From NCBI RefSeq assembly GCF_014204525.1, contig NZ_JACHLP010000006.1, positions 352,360 to 416,359 on the forward strand: a stretch of DNA of 64,000 nt, read 5' to 3'. Both the position numbers and the translations under genes were made by a program. This document shows positions 44,286-58,165 of the stretch, one piece after another. Source of the DNA: Roseateles oligotrophus (GTDB taxonomy: Bacteria > Pseudomonadota > Gammaproteobacteria > Burkholderiales > Burkholderiaceae_C). Positions within the stretch are counted from its first letter, which is position 1. The number at the start of each line of letters is the position of its first letter. The notes under the pieces were generated by a model, which made no database searches, was not told the DNA's origin, and saw only the letters and a program-made list of their open reading frames with translations.

Positions 44286-44333
44286 TCTTGGATAATTCAG
44301 GCCATCTCATGCCCGAATCGTCCGCGAAGAATC

Positions 44334-45056
44334 ATGGCCAGACCTCCCCGACTCGTTCTCGCCCAGCAGGCGCATCATCTGATCCAGCGCGGCAATAACC
44401 GCCAAGCCATTGTTCAGAGCGATGCGGACCGGCAGCAGTTCCTGGACATCTTGCGTGACTGCGCAGCCACCCACAAGGTCGCCATCCACGCCTATGTCTT
44501 GATGGACAACCACATCCATCTGCTCGCTACCCCTGCGGAAGAGCAAGGCTTGAGCCGGATGATGCAGTCGCTTGGCCGGCGCTATGTGGCTTGGTACAAC
44601 TTCAAATACCAGCGCAGCGGCACGCTGTGGGAAGGGCGCTTCCGTGCGGCCTTGATCGAGGGCGAGCACCATTTCATGGCCTGCATGCGCTATATCGAAC
44701 TCAATCCGCTGCGGGCCGGCATCTGTGCCCAAGCCGCTGACTTCCCCTGGTCCAGCTGTGCTCATCACCTGGGGCGGCGGGGTGACGCCTTGGTTACGGA
44801 CCATATGCTCTTCTGGTCACTGGGCAATACGCCTTTTGAGCGCGAGTTGGCCTATCGGGAGCTGCTGGACCAAGGCCTGGCCGAGGTCGAGCGCCGCCAG
44901 TTGACGGAGGCCGTGTTCAAAGGCCTGCCGCTGTGCAGGCCCGAATTTCTCCAGCAACTGAGTGAGCAAACGACCCGCCCCCTGCTGGCCAGGCCGCGGG
45001 GCCGCCCATTGGGTTCGGTCAAGTTGGGTAAGGAAATTGACTCTGACCCCATTTAA
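44334..45056 (+). CDS. REP-associated tyrosine transposase (RAYT, Y1/IS200-like)
   Basis: Single-strand DNA transposase/nuclease of the TnpA-REP group, thought to mobilise short palindromic repeats. 240 residues: HUH metal motif at 60-62 (MDNHIHLL), catalytic Tyr candidates 84 and 88 (GRRYVAWYNFKYQ), the conserved block RSGTLWEGRFRAAL, and YIELNPLRAG. The C-terminus is longer than the minimal Y1 domain. The terminal codons lie within the right-hand repeat, so the gene's stop (TAA) is part of the repeat. The unit sits between dgt and gltB without breaking either. Confidence 0.92.
   Translation: MARPPRLVLAQQAHHLIQRGNNRQAIVQSDADRQQFLDILRDCAATHKVAIHAYVLMDNHIHLLATPAEEQGLSRMMQSLGRRYVAWYNFKYQRSGTLWEGRFRAALIEGEHHFMACMRYIELNPLRAGICAQAADFPWSSCAHHLGRRGDALVTDHMLFWSLGNTPFERELAYRELLDQGLAEVERRQLTEAVFKGLPLCRPEFLQQLSEQTTRPLLARPRGRPLGSVKLGKEIDSDPI
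45034..45053 (+). repeat. RAYT-associated repeat, right copy
   Basis: AAATTGACTCTGACCCCATT, overlapping the end of the RAYT coding region. Inverted relative to the left copy. Confidence 0.88.
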
Positions 45057-45083
45057 TTAAGAGTTCTGCGTTGTGCTAAAAAT

Positions 45084-45104
45084 AAATTGACTCTGACCCT
45101 ATTT
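45084..45104 (+). repeat. RAYT-associated repeat, extra copy
   Basis: Same orientation as the right copy, differing at one base within the CTCTGACCC(C/T)ATTT core. It begins 50 bases downstream of the right copy, immediately ahead of the gltB promoter. Confidence 0.85.
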
Positions 45105-45112
45105 ATTTCGGC

Positions 45113-45141
45113 TTGATGCATTTGCTGCGGCGCAGTAATCT
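45113..45141 (+). promoter_or_regulatory. Candidate gltB promoter
   Basis: TTGATG and TAATCT with a 17-base spacer; predicted start about 26 bases before the chosen gltB ATG. The -35 begins nine bases after the last repeat copy. Confidence 0.45.
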
Positions 45142-45173
45142 TTAGTTCATCGATGAATGAACTGGAGTGCGCC

Positions 45174-49922
<4,749 letters not shown>

Positions 49923-49969
49923 GCCCCGCCGCCGACGCGCTGAATCAAAAGAATCGAAGGACCAAGATC

Positions 49970-51445
49970 ATGGGAAAAGTCACTGGCTTCATGGAGTACG
50001 AGCGTCTGGACGAGGGCTATGAGCCCGTCCCCGCCCGGCTGAAGAACTACAAGGAATTCGTCATCGGCCTGAACGCCGATCAAGCCAAGCAGCAGGGCGC
50101 ACGCTGCATGGACTGCGGCACGCCCTTTTGCAACAACGGCTGCCCGGTCAACAACATCATCCCGGACTTCAACGACCTCGTGTACCGCGGCCGCGGCGAA
50201 GACTGGGCCAAGGCCATCACCCTGCTGCACAGCACCAACAACTTCCCCGAGTTCACCGGCCGCATCTGCCCCGCCCCCTGCGAGGCGGCCTGCACCTTGA
50301 ATGTGAATGACGAGGCGGTGGGCATCAAGTCCATCGAGCACGCCATCATCGACCGCGCTTGGGAGCAGGGCTGGGTCAAGCCGCAAGTGCCGGAAGCGAA
50401 GACCGGCAAGACGGTGGCCATCGTCGGCTCCGGCCCCGCCGGTCTGGCAGCAGCCCAGCAGCTGGCGCGCGCCGGCCACAGCGTGACGGTGTTCGAGAAG
50501 AACGACCGCGTCGGTGGTTTGCTGCGTTATGGCATTCCCGACTTCAAGATGGAGAAAAGCCATATCGACCGCCGCGTGGCGCAGATGGAGGCCGAGGGTG
50601 TGGTCTTCCGTACCGGCGTGCTGGTGGGTGCGCTGCCCGAAGGCTCCAAGGTCACCAACTGGGCCAAGCAGAGCATCAGCGCGGATGAGTTGAAGGCTCA
50701 GTTCGACGCCGTGCTGCTCAGCGGCGGCAGCGAGGACTCGCGTGATCTGCCCGCCCCCGGCCGGGAGCTCTCGGGCATCCATTTCGCGATGGAGTTCCTG
50801 CCTCAGCAGAACAAGGTCAATGCGGGTGACAAGTTAAAAGCCCAGATCCGTGCCGAGGGCAAGCATGTCATCGTCATCGGTGGTGGCGATACCGGCAGCG
50901 ACTGCGTGGGCACCAGCAACCGCCACGGTGCCAAGAGCGTGACCCAGTTCGAGCTGATGCCCCAGCCGCCCGAGGAGGAAGACCGGCCGCTGACCTGGCC
51001 TTACTGGCCGCTCAAGCTGCGCACCTCCAGCAGCCACGAGGAAGGCTGCGAGCGCGAGTTCGCCATCTCCACCAAGGAATTCATTGGGGAAAAGGGCAAG
51101 CTCACCGGCGTCAAGACCGTGCGGGTCGAATGGCAGGCGGGCAAGGCGGTCGAGGTGCCCGGCTCCGAGCAGATCCTGAAGGCCGATCTGGTCTTCCTGG
51201 CCATGGGTTTTGTGGCCCCGGTGGCCACGGTGCTGGAGGCCTTTGGCGTTAGCAAAGACGCCCGAGGCAATGCCAAAGCCTCGGTGGATTTCATCGGCGG
51301 CTACCAGACCAATGTGGCCAAGGTTTTTGCCGCCGGCGATATGCGTCGCGGCCAAAGCCTGGTTGTCTGGGCCATCCGCGAAGGCCGCCAGGCGGCGCGG
51401 GCGGTGGATGAGTTCCTGATGGGGGCGAGCGAGCTGCCGCGCTGA
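49970..51445 (+). CDS. gltD: Glutamate synthase (NADPH), small subunit
   Basis: Electron-donating subunit of GOGAT. 491 residues: N-terminal Fe-S cysteines ([26 protein letters not shown]), FAD-binding [22 protein letters not shown]-binding GGGDTGSDC, and the C-terminal FAD block ([20 protein letters not shown]). Ribosome site GAAGGA precedes the ATG. Last gene of the gltBD operon; it is followed by two hairpins and the convergent pilY1. Confidence 0.97.
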   Translation: MGKVTGFMEYERLDEGYEPVPARLKNYKEFVIGLNADQAKQQGARCMDCGTPFCNNGCPVNNIIPDFNDLVYRGRGEDWAKAITLLHSTNNFPEFTGRICPAPCEAACTLNVNDEAVGIKSIEHAIIDRAWEQGWVKPQVPEAKTGKTVAIVGSGPAGLAAAQQLARAGHSVTVFEKNDRVGGLLRYGIPDFKMEKSHIDRRVAQMEAEGVVFRTGVLVGALPEGSKVTNWAKQSISADELKAQFDAVLLSGGSEDSRDLPAPGRELSGIHFAMEFLPQQNKVNAGDKLKAQIRAEGKHVIVIGGGDTGSDCVGTSNRHGAKSVTQFELMPQPPEEEDRPLTWPYWPLKLRTSSSHEEGCEREFAISTKEFIGEKGKLTGVKTVRVEWQAGKAVEVPGSEQILKADLVFLAMGFVAPVATVLEAFGVSKDARGNAKASVDFIGGYQTNVAKVFAAGDMRRGQSLVVWAIREGRQAARAVDEFLMGASELPR

Positions 51446-51447
51446 GC

Positions 51448-51476
51448 AAAAAAATGGCGATGCAAGCGCATCGCCA
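51448..51476 (-). terminator. Intrinsic terminator of the minor pilin operon
   Basis: Perfect nine-base stem TGGCGATGC / GCATCGCCA; on the reverse strand it is followed by a run of seven T, so it serves pilY1. Confidence 0.9.
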
Positions 51477-51489
51477 GGAGTCTTTTGAT

Positions 51490-51513
51490 GCGGCCACGGT
51501 AGTGGCCGCTTTC
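51490..51513 (+). terminator. Possible gltD terminator
   Basis: Stem GCGGCCAC / GTGGCCGC with a GGTA loop, followed by only TTTC on the forward strand; weaker than the neighbouring hairpin. Confidence 0.5.
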
Positions 51514-51518
51514 AATTC

Positions 51519-54500
51519 TCAGTGCCGCCAGCCTATTGGGGTGGCATTGTTTTGGATCTTGGTGTCGATGGGCGGGGTCGGAGCACCTGGATCGCCCTTG
51601 GTCTTGGTGTAGAGGCCCAAGCCCTTGTCGGTGAGCGTCCAACTGGGCGTGAAGGCCGGGCCCGCACCAATCAAGATCCGTGTGCTGATGATGTTGCCGG
51701 CGTAGGTGATGCCTATCGAGGGGAATTTGCCGGTGCTGAGGTCGAAAAAGTCGTAGTAACCCTTGCCTGCGCCACAGCTGTCTGCCGGCGGCGCGAACAT
51801 GGGCACGGTCATGATATTGCCATCGACTCGAATCATGTCGGAGACGACGCCGCCCGGGGTCAGGGTGGAGATGTCGGCGGAGCTGGCAAACAAGCCGCTG
51901 CTATAGCGATAGCCCGCCGAGGGGGTGCTGGCCCAGATGGGAGTCCAACCCGTCTGTGACACACCAAACATGGTCAGCATGGAGGCATTGGCGGCATACA
52001 TATAGGGGATGCCCTTGTATTCGGTGTAGCCGACATACAGGATGGGCGCAACCAGGGCGCCGCTATTGCTGGGGTTCAAGGTCGAGGCCGCCTTGACTGT
52101 GTTCAGGGCGTCGGACAGGGCGTTGCCGGTCAGGGTCGTGGTCCAGATATCGCCTGAGCTGCTGCCCATCCAGAGCTGCTTGTTTTGCGGGTCCACGTAC
52201 AAGGAGCTGCTGACATTCATCCCCAGGGGTTTGCTGGTGGAGGCGCCGGTCGCCACATTGACTTCATAAAGCGTGCTGGTTCCGCCCAGGTTGACGATGT
52301 AGATGTAGTAGAGGGACCCCTTGATTTCGACAATCTGCGGAATCTGCCGCAATGGCGAGGCACCGGTCGCCGCCGACTTATCGCCTGGCGCCGTGCCGCC
52401 GGCAACGGTTTGGCCGAAAACCACCTTGCTGGGCATGCCGGTCGCATTCAGCCGCAGGCTGAAATGCTCGGCTCCGGAGCCAAGGCTGCCCACCACATAG
52501 CTGGCCCAGTTGCCGCCGTCGGGTGCGTCCACCACGGTGAAGTTGCCGTCCATCTGGGTGGTGGCCGTGAAGGTGCTGTAGTTTTGCATCCTGGCCAGCA
52601 CAGAGCGCGGGGTCCAGGCCCACAGCAATGTGCCGGCGCTGGCATCGACGGCATAGAGGAAGCCGTCATTGTTGGTGAACAACAGCATGCTGGGGCGGCT
52701 CTGTGTGCTGACAAAGTTGGCGTAGCCGCTCAGGCCCAGAAGTGTGCTGGAGCCGGGAGGCGGCACAAAGGTGCCGGTGTTCTGGGTGCTGAAGGTGCCC
52801 AGGAAGGAGCCCGGTAACCGATTGCCGATATAACTGCAGGGGCCGCCGGTATAGGAGGGTTCGGCGGTGTAGTTCAGTATGGTGTCGACGTCGGGGACGC
52901 AGCTGGTCGGGCTCAGCTGATAGGCGGCGGCGTCGATGCTGCTCAGCGGGACGACGTCGCCATTGGTCGCGGTAGAGCGCAAGGCCAACAGACGTTGTGC
53001 CTTGCTCATCAAGGCTCCGGCTTCCCAGGATTGGGTCGCCGAGGGCGTTCCATCGGCACCGACGGCGAAGGCCTTGACGGTGCCTGCCTGTTGCTGGGCC
53101 TGGGGATTGCTGGTTAGGGTGTAGAGCAGGGCATTGCCGCTTTGCACCGTCAGGGGCGCAACAGGCGCCGATACCGAGGAGGCCTGGAAGATTTGTTCGG
53201 CGATCTTCAGGAAGGCCGTGTTCAGGGCCGGCGCGTCGGAGGCCGGATAAAAAGTGGTGGTGCCACCGGCCACGGCCATGGCTTGCAAGGTCTGGGCGGC
53301 CATGGGATTGGAGGCGGTGTTGACGCCGGCACCCAGGCCGATCACATAGGTGTTGATGCCTGCCGAGGCCAGGTTCTTGATCGAATTGATGGCGTCGGTG
53401 AGCGCTTGGTTATTGGTCGTGTCCAGGGAACCATCGGCCTTGAAGGTAGCGGTGACTCCATAGCTATTGCCGGACAGGCTGCCCAAGGGTGGCCAGGCCT
53501 TGCCATTGAGATCCAGGGTTGGCAGTCCGTCGGTCAGCAAGACCACATACTGTTTTTGGCAGGCCGCTTTGCTGAGTCCATTCAGGTAGCTGAGAGCGCC
53601 CTTCAGCAGTCCGCCGATGGCCGATTGGCCGGCCACCGCCTTGACTTCGGCGGAGGACGCGTTATTGGTCTCCGGTGCCAGGGCGTTGGCGAAATTGCTG
53701 ACATCGCCCGTCATGGCGACGGCTGTTTTCCCCGTGGTGGCGTTCTGGCTGGCCCCATAGCCGAAGCCACGCTTGACGTACATCACCTGGGGTGAATAGG
53801 GCACGTAGCCTGCATTGGTCGGCCCGGTCTGCCTGATGCCATTGGTGGGCAGGACCTTGCCGTAGGTGATGGTGACCCCGCCATTGTTGTAGTTGCTCAG
53901 CGCGAAATTGGGCGGGAAGGGGGTGGCGGGCGAGACACCGTTGTAGTCAACAAATACGCTTGGATAGCTGCTACCTGCATACAGGACGTCGTTGACGGTC
54001 GGGCTGTCGCTGCTCAGGCTCATATTCATATACGGCGAGGTCTTGAAGTTGGTGCCGTAGATTGCCGCCATGGCCGTGCAATTGCTCTTCACCGTGGCGC
54101 TGGCCACGTCGTATGCGTAGCATGGGTTGGCCGGTGTGCTGGCCTCGTCCACATAGGTGTTGGTGAAGGTGAAGGGCCCGCCGTTCGGGCTCATTTGGTA
54201 GACCCAGGTGGTGTAGAGCGTGGGGGTGCCGGTCTGGTAGGTGTAGAGGCCGAAATTCAGGGCGTCGCCATAGTTGGCCAGGACCTGCTGAATGGCGCTC
54301 TTGGCCAGATTCAAGCGGCTGGGGCCGTTGTCGCACAGGGACGAGCCGCAGCTGACGGTATAGGGGGCCTGGCCACCGGAGCCGGCATTCAGCGGGGGGG
54401 TGAATCCCGGCGGGATGGTGTAGTTGGCGGGGGAGGCCGAGTTGAGCAGGGAGCTATCGCCGACGGCACTGAGCTTGCCGCTGCCCACCATGATGGCGCC

Positions 54501-54665
54501 CGAGGTGGTGCCATCCATGGACTGGGAGTTGGTGATGGTCAGCAGCACCTGCGGCGCCGAGGTCGCCGCTGCGGCCTGTGTCGGCATACTCGCCCAGGGG
54601 CCCAGCAATAGCGAGAGAGCCGTGTAGCAGGCGATGGATTTGCGGGAGGACGGAGAGGGGCTCAT
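51519..54665 (-). CDS. pilY1: PilY1-like type IV pilus tip/adhesin protein
   Basis: Large exported protein of the T4P minor pilin operon; PilY1/PilC proteins act in adhesion, pilus priming and surface sensing. 1048 residues: signal peptide (about 1-35, [17 protein letters not shown]), an N-terminal von Willebrand A-type region (about 35-480, with [10 protein letters not shown]), and a C-terminal propeller ([24 protein letters not shown]). The MIDAS motif DxSxS reads TNSQS (Thr45), so the usual metal ligand Asp is absent. The ATG at 54665 overlaps the pilX stop as ATGA; a start four codons earlier is possible. Low-GC compared with the rest of the window, and rich in Ser/Thr/Asn. Last gene of the operon. 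Confidence 0.9.
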   Translation of the reverse strand: MSPSPSSRKSIACYTALSLLLGPWASMPTQAAAATSAPQVLLTITNSQSMDGTTSGAIMVGSGKLSAVGDSSLLNSASPANYTIPPGFTPPLNAGSGGQAPYTVSCGSSLCDNGPSRLNLAKSAIQQVLANYGDALNFGLYTYQTGTPTLYTTWVYQMSPNGGPFTFTNTYVDEASTPANPCYAYDVASATVKSNCTAMAAIYGTNFKTSPYMNMSLSSDSPTVNDVLYAGSSYPSVFVDYNGVSPATPFPPNFALSNYNNGGVTITYGKVLPTNGIRQTGPTNAGYVPYSPQVMYVKRGFGYGASQNATTGKTAVAMTGDVSNFANALAPETNNASSAEVKAVAGQSAIGGLLKGALSYLNGLSKAACQKQYVVLLTDGLPTLDLNGKAWPPLGSLSGNSYGVTATFKADGSLDTTNNQALTDAINSIKNLASAGINTYVIGLGAGVNTASNPMAAQTLQAMAVAGGTTTFYPASDAPALNTAFLKIAEQIFQASSVSAPVAPLTVQSGNALLYTLTSNPQAQQQAGTVKAFAVGADGTPSATQSWEAGALMSKAQRLLALRSTATNGDVVPLSSIDAAAYQLSPTSCVPDVDTILNYTAEPSYTGGPCSYIGNRLPGSFLGTFSTQNTGTFVPPPGSSTLLGLSGYANFVSTQSRPSMLLFTNNDGFLYAVDASAGTLLWAWTPRSVLARMQNYSTFTATTQMDGNFTVVDAPDGGNWASYVVGSLGSGAEHFSLRLNATGMPSKVVFGQTVAGGTAPGDKSAATGASPLRQIPQIVEIKGSLYYIYIVNLGGTSTLYEVNVATGASTSKPLGMNVSSSLYVDPQNKQLWMGSSSGDIWTTTLTGNALSDALNTVKAASTLNPSNSGALVAPILYVGYTEYKGIPYMYAANASMLTMFGVSQTGWTPIWASTPSAGYRYSSGLFASSADISTLTPGGVVSDMIRVDGNIMTVPMFAPPADSCGAGKGYYDFFDLSTGKFPSIGITYAGNIISTRILIGAGPAFTPSWTLTDKGLGLYTKTKGDPGAPTPPIDTKIQNNATPIGWRH

Positions 54666-55207
54666 TTTTGTACGCATAGCTTGATCACCGTTTCAGTGGT
54701 TGCCGAGGTCGCCGCCGAGCTCTCCTGGATGTTGAGGAAAACGTCGTAGTAATTGGCAGCGAGCGCGATATTGCCCAAGGGGCAGGCATAGAGGTCACGG
54801 CGGTCCGTGGGTTGAACGACGGCCCGGGCGGTGAAGGGCAGGACGGTGTTGCCGATCTTGACCTCCACCGTGCCGCAACGCGCATTGCTGGAAGCGTTGC
54901 CCAGGCAGTTCCGCCAGTAAGCGGCATCGGGTGCGGCGGTGCCAGGGGCCACCGTGCGATACCAGGCTTGCCCTGTCGCGCTGAACTCGAGCGCAACGAG
55001 GTTGGAGGCCTGAAGAACCATGGTCTGCAGACGGCGCAGGGCGATGTCCGCCGACTGGGTGTTTTTTTGCTGGGCCAGGTTGTTGCCGGCCATCTGGGCG
55101 TCCGTCATGACGTAGCGCATGGTGTAGAGAAAACCCAGATAGAGGACGACCAGCACCAGCAGGGTCAGGATCAAGGCCTCACCCGACTGCCGGGCCCTTG
55201 GCTTCAT
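54662..55207 (-). CDS. pilX: Minor pilin PilX-like
   Basis: Minor pilin expected in the priming/tip complex. 181 residues. The N-terminus is basic followed by a hydrophobic helix (SGEALILTLLVLVVLYLGFL), with a probable prepilin cleavage after Gly, giving a mature start EALIL; the usual Phe is absent, as in PilX/GspK-like proteins. The C-terminal part has paired cysteines (NCLGNASSNARCGT; YACPLGN; KLCVQK). ATGA-coupled to pilW (start 55207) and pilY1. The assignment is mostly by position and N-terminus. Confidence 0.82.
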   Translation of the reverse strand: MKPRARQSGEALILTLLVLVVLYLGFLYTMRYVMTDAQMAGNNLAQQKNTQSADIALRRLQTMVLQASNLVALEFSATGQAWYRTVAPGTAAPDAAYWRNCLGNASSNARCGTVEVKIGNTVLPFTARAVVQPTDRRDLYACPLGNIALAANYYDVFLNIQESSAATSATTETVIKLCVQK

Positions 55208-56514
55208 TGCCATAACGGATTCCTCACGGCGATTTCGGTTTGCTGAGCCACGAAGCGATGATTGAGTTCGGCGGCGCCAATGGTGTAGTTCTGGAAGCCC
55301 GCGCCGAACATGGTGCTCAGCGGGATCACATTCGTTGGGTAGAGCTGTGTGTTGCTGAAATCTTTGTCGCGATAGAGAGCGCGTGTCAGGATCAGCAGCC
55401 TGACGCTGCGCACCCAGCCCGAGCTATTGGCCGCCAGCATTTGCGGGCCGGTCTGGTAGGCTGTGACTCCGCCGGTGTTGCCTGGGTCGATGCCGAACAG
55501 CACTTGCAGTGACACCACACCCGCCCCGACGTCTTGCCGCTCCGCCGGAATTTCCAGATCGTTCAGGGGGTTGATGCTGGCGCGAACCAGGGTTGGCCAT
55601 TGGTAGCGTGCGGGGTCGGTGTCGATGAAGTAGACGTAGGTCCGTTGATTGCTGGCTGCGGCCGTTCCAAGACTGGTCAGCTTGCCCTGTTTGATCAGGG
55701 CGTCAGTCAGGGCGGTGGCGGAGGCGACACCCAGGGCCGTCACCTGGCTAGAAAAGCCGTTGTAGGCGATGGCCGGCATCTGGGGTCCCACGCTGCTGAT
55801 GTTGTCGTTGCCGGCCAGTGGGCCGGGGACGGTGCTGATGGGCACGCGAATGCACAGGCGTTTTTGCGGCGCGGCAGGGGTGCCGGGCGGCCCCAGGGGA
55901 ATCTGCAGCAAGCCCATCTGCCCGGGCACGAATCCATTGTTGGAGGCGATGGGCAGCACGCCGTTCGACATGGGGGTGTAGGTGTTGTTGACCGCGATCG
56001 AGGTGATGGGTGTCTTGCTGGGTGTGAATTGGGTGCCATCCAGCGCCAAGCGTATGACCAGGGCGTCGGAGCGGTTGGCCGAGCCGGGCGGGGGATAGTT
56101 CAAATTCAGCCCGGGGGGCGCGACAAAGGGCAGGCTCGTGCCGCTGCTTGCGAGCAGGGATGAGACCGAATAAGAGGTGAAGTAGTTGGGCGCGGGGACG
56201 GCCGTGTTGTAGTTGAGCGTGGCAAAACAACTGAGATGCGTGGCGCCCGACAGAAATCCGGCACTGCCCAGGTCGCGGGAGACCAGATCCATCGTGGCCC
56301 TGGCCTCGTTGTCACGCATGCTCACATCGGCGGTGCGCGCGTTCTGCGCGCTGAGCTTGAGCTGCACCATCAGCACGGCCACGGACAGGATCAGCCCGAT
56401 CGCCACGGCGACCAGCAGCTCGATCAGGGAAAATCCCCGCTCAGTCGAGGCCGAACTGGTAGGTGAAGGTCTGCGAGCGTGTGACGCTAGAACTATCGGC
56501 ATTGACGCTGCCAT
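55204..56514 (-). CDS. pilW: Minor pilin PilW-like
   Basis: Large minor pilin, about 436 residues, with leader of about 26 residues (STERG/FSLIELLVAVAIGLILSVAV), mature Glu5 and the PilW block RDNEARATMDLVSRDLGSAGF. The remainder is a large beta-rich domain ending near SRLLILTRALYRDKD-like sequence. It overlaps the preceding gene (pilV) by 74 bases, or 62 if the ATG at 56502 is used; no start nearer the pilV stop exists before the prepilin motif. ATGA overlap with pilX at its end. Confidence 0.85.
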   Translation of the reverse strand: MAASMPIVLASHARRPSPTSSASTERGFSLIELLVAVAIGLILSVAVLMVQLKLSAQNARTADVSMRDNEARATMDLVSRDLGSAGFLSGATHLSCFATLNYNTAVPAPNYFTSYSVSSLLASSGTSLPFVAPPGLNLNYPPPGSANRSDALVIRLALDGTQFTPSKTPITSIAVNNTYTPMSNGVLPIASNNGFVPGQMGLLQIPLGPPGTPAAPQKRLCIRVPISTVPGPLAGNDNISSVGPQMPAIAYNGFSSQVTALGVASATALTDALIKQGKLTSLGTAAASNQRTYVYFIDTDPARYQWPTLVRASINPLNDLEIPAERQDVGAGVVSLQVLFGIDPGNTGGVTAYQTGPQMLAANSSGWVRSVRLLILTRALYRDKDFSNTQLYPTNVIPLSTMFGAGFQNYTIGAAELNHRFVAQQTEIAVRNPLWQ

Positions 56515-56938
56515 TTTGTGTCCATTGAATCGTTAGGGTGACCGTGCATCCCGTAGCAACCGCACAGGCCGTGCCCTTGACGGCATCGGGCCCGGTGGCG
56601 ATCACGACGGTGGCGTCGGCAATCGCATTGCGGGAGGTGTTGGGGTCCAGTATTTGCGTGAGCCAGGGGCGCAAGGCTGCGGGCGCACTGGGGATGGAGG
56701 CGAGCTGATAAGTGCCGGCCATCGTGCCCAGGGTGCTGCCCGGATTGGCTTGAACCACGCCCCAGAAGGCATTGCTCCAGGGCGCCAGCAGGGCGATGTT
56801 CTGATTGGTCGTGCTGGCGGTGGTGAAGCGTGAGTACAGCCCGGCCAGCCCGAGCAGACCAAAGGAGAAGATCAGGATCGCGACCATGATATTGATCAGC
56901 GAGAAGCCCGCCTCTCGCCTGCCGTGACTCTTGTTCAT
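56441..56938 (-). CDS. pilV: Minor pilin PilV-like
   Basis: Minor pilin, 165 residues: leader with cleavage before FSLINIMVAILIFSFGLLGLAG. This retains the PilV-type hydrophobic run, but position 5 of the mature form is Asn rather than Glu (GFSLINIM against the usual GFSLIEVL). The C-terminal part has one disulfide-like pair (CAVATGC). ATG at 56938 overlaps the fimT-like stop as ATGA. Its last 74 bases are shared in another frame with pilW. Confidence 0.83.
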   Translation of the reverse strand: MNKSHGRREAGFSLINIMVAILIFSFGLLGLAGLYSRFTTASTTNQNIALLAPWSNAFWGVVQANPGSTLGTMAGTYQLASIPSAPAALRPWLTQILDPNTSRNAIADATVVIATGPDAVKGTACAVATGCTVTLTIQWTQNGSVNADSSSVTRSQTFTYQFGLD

Positions 56939-57405
56939 TGCACACCTTGGGTGAGTACGACCGTCCCTGAAGTCAGGATCTGCACCGGCCAGTTCTGGTT
57001 GTTGGGGCCGTTGAAGACAAAGGTGGCCGCGGGGGCCACAAAACCCTGCCCGCTGAAATTGAAGGTAACCGGCAGCACCGTGGCATTGCTGGCGGTGCAG
57101 GCGATATTGCTGGACGCATTGCCGAGTTCCGTCGCCGACATCGAGTGGCTGGCGTTGGCGACCCCGTCGATCAGGGACTGCCAGCTGCAATCCGCATTCA
57201 GCGTCAGGCTGACGACCCGGTTGCCGGTGACGGCCTGATTTCTCAGCCAGTTGAAGTCCTGCCTGAATTGGCTGACCACATTGCGCGCGCGGGCGTTGCC
57301 GATGGCCGTGCTCAGATACGGGGCGACCAGCGCAAGCAGGATCCCGACCAGACTGATGGCGACCATCAATTCGATCAGGGTAAAGCCGCGCGCCCAGGTC
57401 TTCAA
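56935..57405 (-). CDS. fimT: Minor pilin FimT/GspH-like
   Basis: Minor pilin, 156 residues. Very short leader MKTWARG, then FTLIELMVAISLVGILLALVAP with mature Glu5, and the GspH/FimT pattern (FRQDFNWLRNQAVTGNRVVSLTLNADC is close to this family). One later Cys in SNIACTASN could pair with it. FimT is proposed to bind DNA in competent bacteria; nothing in the sequence decides that here. ATGA-coupled to pilE before and pilV after. Confidence 0.85.
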   Translation of the reverse strand: MKTWARGFTLIELMVAISLVGILLALVAPYLSTAIGNARARNVVSQFRQDFNWLRNQAVTGNRVVSLTLNADCSWQSLIDGVANASHSMSATELGNASSNIACTASNATVLPVTFNFSGQGFVAPAATFVFNGPNNQNWPVQILTSGTVVLTQGVQ

Positions 57406-57863
57406 TTGCAGCTCCCTGACTTGCTGCGCACCCAGCAGCTGGCATTGCTGGTCCAGCCGCTCGGCACACTGGTCGTGGCACGGGCGCCGTTCTGGTCCAG
57501 GGTGAAGGTGAAGCCTTCGACGGCCGACCCGGTGACGCCGGTGGCATTGACCAGGAAGGTGGTGGCGGTCTTGGTCGGGCAGTCGTAGACGAAGTTCCCA
57601 TCGGCGGGGGGCTTGGCGGCAAGGCCGGTAACCGCGCAGGCATTGGTGTAGTTGCGGTTGTCCTGGTAGTACTGCTGCATGCTCACCCCGAGGCCGGCCA
57701 AGGTGCTATAGGCCTGGGTCAGCTTGCCGCGTGTGGTGTAGTCGCGATAAGAGGGCAGGGCGACGGCAGCAAGAATCGCAATGATGGCGACCGTGATCAT
57801 GGCTTCGACCAGGGTGAAGCCGGCGTTTGCGGGGGGGCGACGGGTGGACGAATTGATGCGCAT
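57402..57863 (-). CDS. pilE: Type IV pilin PilE-like, first gene of the minor pilin operon
   Basis: Pilin of 153 residues: 14-residue basic leader ending NAG, cleaved before FTLVEAMITVAIIAILAAVALPSY with mature Glu5, then RDYTTRGKLTQAYSTLAGL and YYQDNRNYTNAC, the PilE minor-pilin pattern, and a C-terminal disulfide region (SCWVRSKSGSCN). The ATG at 57863 has GGAG upstream. A longer frame to 57959 has no leader-like sequence. ATGA-coupled with the fimT-like gene. Confidence 0.88.
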   Translation of the reverse strand: MRINSSTRRPPANAGFTLVEAMITVAIIAILAAVALPSYRDYTTRGKLTQAYSTLAGLGVSMQQYYQDNRNYTNACAVTGLAAKPPADGNFVYDCPTKTATTFLVNATGVTGSAVEGFTFTLDQNGARATTSVPSGWTSNASCWVRSKSGSCN

Positions 57864-58165
57864 GGGAAGGGCTCCGTATTGGGCAGAATTGTTTAATTTT
57901 TTTGCAAAGACCACTGACCGTCTGTCGCCGGGCTCCATCCACTGGTCTGATGGCGGCAAAAAACAGCAAGAGATAGCAGGGTTGCAAGGCCGGCCCGGGC
58001 CGGCCTCTTACGCCTCCTCTCATTTCGGGCCGCCAGACGGAAAGCTGAGCGGCGGGCCAGCCAAGCCTGCAAGAGCTGTGATTTATTGGGGGTCTGCGCG
58101 CATTCGTGCTTTCCCCTATGATGCGGACTTTCTTTTCTGGGCCCAGGCCCAAGCCCCATCGCTTC
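57864..58165. other. Intergenic region between pilE and mlaF
   Basis: About 300 bases between divergent starts. It holds the 20-base palindrome listed separately, a TATGAT (58115-58120) about 45 bases before mlaF that could be a -10, and an A/T-rich stretch near pilE. No -24/-12 sigma-54 pattern with correct spacing was found for pilE. No gene is visible. Confidence 0.55.
57987..58006. repeat. Perfect 20-base palindrome
   Basis: AGGCCGGCCCGGGCCGGCCT is its own reverse complement. It sits mid-way between the divergent pilE and mlaF operons. No T run follows on either side, so it is not a standard terminator. Confidence 0.8.

Noticed and set aside
44266-45104. Classical insertion sequence with terminal inverted repeats and target duplication
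   Set aside because: The protein is a Y1 RAYT, which does not make target duplications, and the repeats behave like REP-type elements including an unpaired extra copy.
57864-57960. Sigma-54 promoter for the pilin operon
   Set aside because: A TGG and TTGCA occur but with about five bases between the GG and GC elements instead of ten, so the -24/-12 spacing fails.
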